A DNA stretch of 64,000 nt from Methylobacterium tardum (GTDB taxonomy: Bacteria; Pseudomonadota; Alphaproteobacteria; Rhizobiales; Beijerinckiaceae), in assembly GCF_023546765.1 (NCBI RefSeq), contig NZ_CP097484.1, forward strand, positions 1,615,501-1,679,500, given 5' to 3'. The notes beneath the pieces were generated by a model, which searched no databases, was not told the origin of the DNA, and saw only the letters and a list, made by a program, of their open reading frames with translations. Both the position numbers and the translations under genes were made by a program. Below are positions 62,028-64,000 of the stretch, piece by piece (position 1 is the first letter of the stretch; the number at the start of each line of letters is the position of its first letter).

Positions 62028-62300
62028 CTATCGAGCTGGTGCCGAGGTGCCGCCGCCCACGCCGACGCCTGGGCGAGCCGTACCCGTCCCGGGCACCGTC
62101 GCGGCGCCGGCTGCACCCGCTGGTGCACGGGTGCTCGTGCCGGTCGCCTCTTCAGTCGCCTTCTGCCCTTCGCTCTTCACCGAGCCCGGGTTGTTCATGT
62201 TGCCGGTCGCGCTGCCGCCACCGGCTGGCTGCTGGGCATAGGCCGTGCCGGTCAGGGCAATGGCGAGAGCGGCCGCGAGGCCGAATGTCTTGATGGTCAT
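62028..62300 (-). CDS. Small secreted Gly/Thr-rich protein
   Basis: 90 aa from ATG 62300 (GAGGAAACGCTC upstream): signal peptide KTFGLAAALAIALTGTAYAQ with an AYA-Q cleavage site and a low-complexity Gly/Thr/Ala tail. Similar to the protein at 60646 in design. Probably periplasmic or exported; function unknown. Confidence 0.65.
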   Translation of the reverse strand: MTIKTFGLAAALAIALTGTAYAQQPAGGGSATGNMNNPGSVKSEGQKATEEATGTSTRAPAGAAGAATVPGTGTARPGVGVGGGTSAPAR

Positions 62301-62482
62301 GAGCGTTTCCTCGGTTCGGCCCGTGTTCGGGCTCGCCAGGGCAACGCAGCGGAGGGTGCTCCGTTCGATGGAAGCTTGCTGATGCCTGAACCGGGTTCGA
62401 CTGCTGCTCCTGCGCTGACGCTGCGCCGGCCAACTGCCAGCGCTATGACATCTACCGCCGAGGCGGCCCGCCGCACTACAAA

Positions 62483-62935
62483 ATGTCGGACGAGGAGCGC
62501 GACGCCCGCCGCGTCGGGTACGCCGCCCGCGATCGCGCCCATGCCGCGGTAATCAGGGCCAAGCGCGCTCATGAGCGCGCGCTGGCCAAGGAAGCCGACG
62601 CCGCTCGGATGGCGGTAGAGGTCGACCGGATCCGCTCCGAGATCCGCGTCAGCGTGAAGTCCCCTACCGGGCGGCTCGCGGCCATCGACGCAGCCGGCAT
62701 GCTGATCCTTGGGCCTCAGGGAGCCGTCGGATGCGGCGGTGCTCTCCTGCGTACCCTGGAGGTCCTGGTGGGCAAGGGACGGCATCCTGTGCCGTCCCTG
62801 CTGGCCGTAGGGCCCTGGCAGGACGAGGCGGCTCTGAGGGCCGCCCTGGACGCCTTCCGGCCCAAGCTGGCCGCGATCGGACTGTGGGTTTGCCGGCGGA
62901 AGGCTGGGTGGCGGCTGGCGAAGGCGGCGACATAA
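62483..62935 (+). CDS. 150-aa unknown protein
   Basis: N-terminal charged helix (EERDARRVGYAARDRAHAAV, IRAKRAHERALAKEADAARM) probably a coiled coil, then LGPQGAVGCGGALLRTLEVLVGKG and a C-terminal AAIGLWVCRRKAGWRLAKA. No signal peptide. Not recognised. Confidence 0.55.
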   Translation: MSDEERDARRVGYAARDRAHAAVIRAKRAHERALAKEADAARMAVEVDRIRSEIRVSVKSPTGRLAAIDAAGMLILGPQGAVGCGGALLRTLEVLVGKGRHPVPSLLAVGPWQDEAALRAALDAFRPKLAAIGLWVCRRKAGWRLAKAAT

Positions 62936-63070
62936 CAACATAGAGGCCACGTGTTTATTGTCATTTATCCTGCGATTTTCAGGGGATAAACCAATAACGG
63001 CTGATTTCATGGGTGACATCATGGATTTTAGGTTGTCAGCATAGCGTGGGGTGTTCAACTTCAGGCTTTC

Positions 63071-64000
63071 GATGGCTTCGCTTGTAGCTCCAATCCTCTT
63101 TTCGCAACGGTTCAACATATCCCCGAGCGCCCTCGACGCTGCAGGTCTGCTAGATCCAATCCTAAACGCCGATACTAAGCTATTCATAGATCCTTTGTTA
63201 CTTTCATCAAGTAACAATGACACAATGCGCAGAAATGGCTTCGATGCGTTGAAGGATAGGTTCAACAAGATAGTTCGACTTGTTATTGCAAGTCAGCGCA
63301 GAGGAGATGTTGCTTGGCGAAACGCGGCGCGTCTTCTGGATCTCAATGAAAGACCTGAAACCGGACTTGGATATGGCGGCGCGAGCACAAGTGGTGCCTC
63401 AAGGCCAGATGACATCAGACAGAAAGTCCTGGCAACAGCGAAGGAAATCACTCAACTTGGCGAAACGGATCCCCAAATTATATCCTTGATGGGGATGTTT
63501 GAGGATGGAATCGGCCCGGATACCATAAGCGACCTTACAACGAATTCCATATTGCCTGTTCTGTGCAGTTTGACAGAAGATTTCTGCCGGTCGCAGAATG
63601 TACCGATAGAAAATTTTCCAAAATATGATGCGAACTTACCCGAAAACCCTCTTCGTCCTGGGACACCAGTAATATTAGTACCAAAAGATATATTGCGCGA
63701 ATTACCTCTTGCTGTGGATTGGTCTGATGTTTCTCGTGTTATTCTGGAAATTGAGGAGATTCGTGACTCCTTCAACAAGTTTCTCGGTCCTATGCTAGAG
63801 GTAACAGTTCGAGATAGAAAACGTGCGCTAAGGGCTGCTACCCTCGAAAATCTAAAGAACTTTCAGGATGCATTTTCAGTTGTGCTGGAGTCGAGTGATA
63901 ATTACGACCCGAACGCCGATGTATTAAATTTTTATAACTTCAGAAAAATTTTAAACTCTAATCTTTCGCAATTTGCGGGCTCGGTTACGCCTGCGGCTAC
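63071..64000 (+). CDS. Unknown AT-rich gene, partial (runs off right edge)
   Basis: From ATG 63071 the frame stays open to the window end, at least 310 codons, on the plus strand. GC content is far below that of the island. The protein begins LVAPILFSQRFNISPSALDA, has a DP-rich stretch (LLDPILNADTKLFIDPLLLS), DVAWRNAARLLDLNE, TGLGYGGASTSGAS and FEDGIGPDTISDLTTN, then a helical part. I do not recognise it with certainty. GLGYG and GIGPD-ISD patterns with AT-rich DNA inside an island are reminiscent of uncharacterised defence-linked proteins. There is no signal peptide or membrane span. Confidence 0.7.

Noticed and set aside
62297..63268. Minus-strand 323-codon open frame
   Set aside because: It spans the complement of two plus-strand genes of quite different composition and the gap between them; no domain.

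Overview
The window is GC-rich DNA whose gene content suits a Hyphomicrobiales alphaproteobacterium, most likely Methylobacterium or a close relative. The clues are giant HAMP-array hybrid kinases, DUF6894-type and other small proteins typical of that group, and codon usage strongly biased to G/C in third positions. The genus is inferred from family content, not from a marker gene.

Layout. (1) 1-10035: end of a secondary-metabolite locus. On the minus strand an A-PCP NRPS module is translationally coupled to a KS-AT-ACP-aminotransferase PKS that runs off the left edge. Divergent to it are a TIGR04325-type methyltransferase and a JmjC/cupin-like protein. (2) 10204-10910: a decayed IS5-type transposase. 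(3) 11308-15511: an exopolysaccharide locus resembling rhizobial mixed-linkage beta-glucan synthesis (BgsB/BgsA-like) with a convergent GH16 glucanase. (4) 17076-29284: three large hybrid histidine kinases on the minus strand, one with about ten tandem HAMP-like units. (5) 29897-35127: a hydantoin/pyrimidine/allantoin-like catabolic group (peptide-type binding protein, amidohydrolase, Asp/Glu-hydantoin racemase, dihydroorotase-like enzyme). (6) 35291-41594: a secreted esterase, a mosaic of broken genes, and a two-subunit molybdenum hydroxylase. (7) 41881-43406: quinone reductase, DHH-phosphoesterase and IS630 remnants.

(8) 43694 to the right edge: a genomic island. It starts with a 44-bp copy of the 3' part of a tRNA-Glu gene, followed by a tyrosine integrase, an HTH/excisionase-like gene, a tightly overlapping set of small phage/ICE-like genes, a HicAB module, a MerR-type regulator, a tandem PAN/Apple secreted protein, many short unknown ORFs, an AT-richer Ser/Thr protein kinase, a RelE-like toxin coupled to an unusual long partner, and an AT-rich gene cut by the right edge. 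The intact tRNA-Glu should lie beyond 64000.

A cross-cutting observation is that five genes are broken in the same way: each is restored by adding a single base to a C5/C6 or G5 run (4659, 31040, 40368, 43007, 46104). In two of them the repair also creates an exact ATGA stop/start overlap with the next gene. This points to homopolymer under-calling in the assembly, or less likely real slippage, so these genes should not be taken as dead. By contrast, the pseudogenes at 36490-37845 and 42137-42838 carry nonsense codons and truncations that look real.
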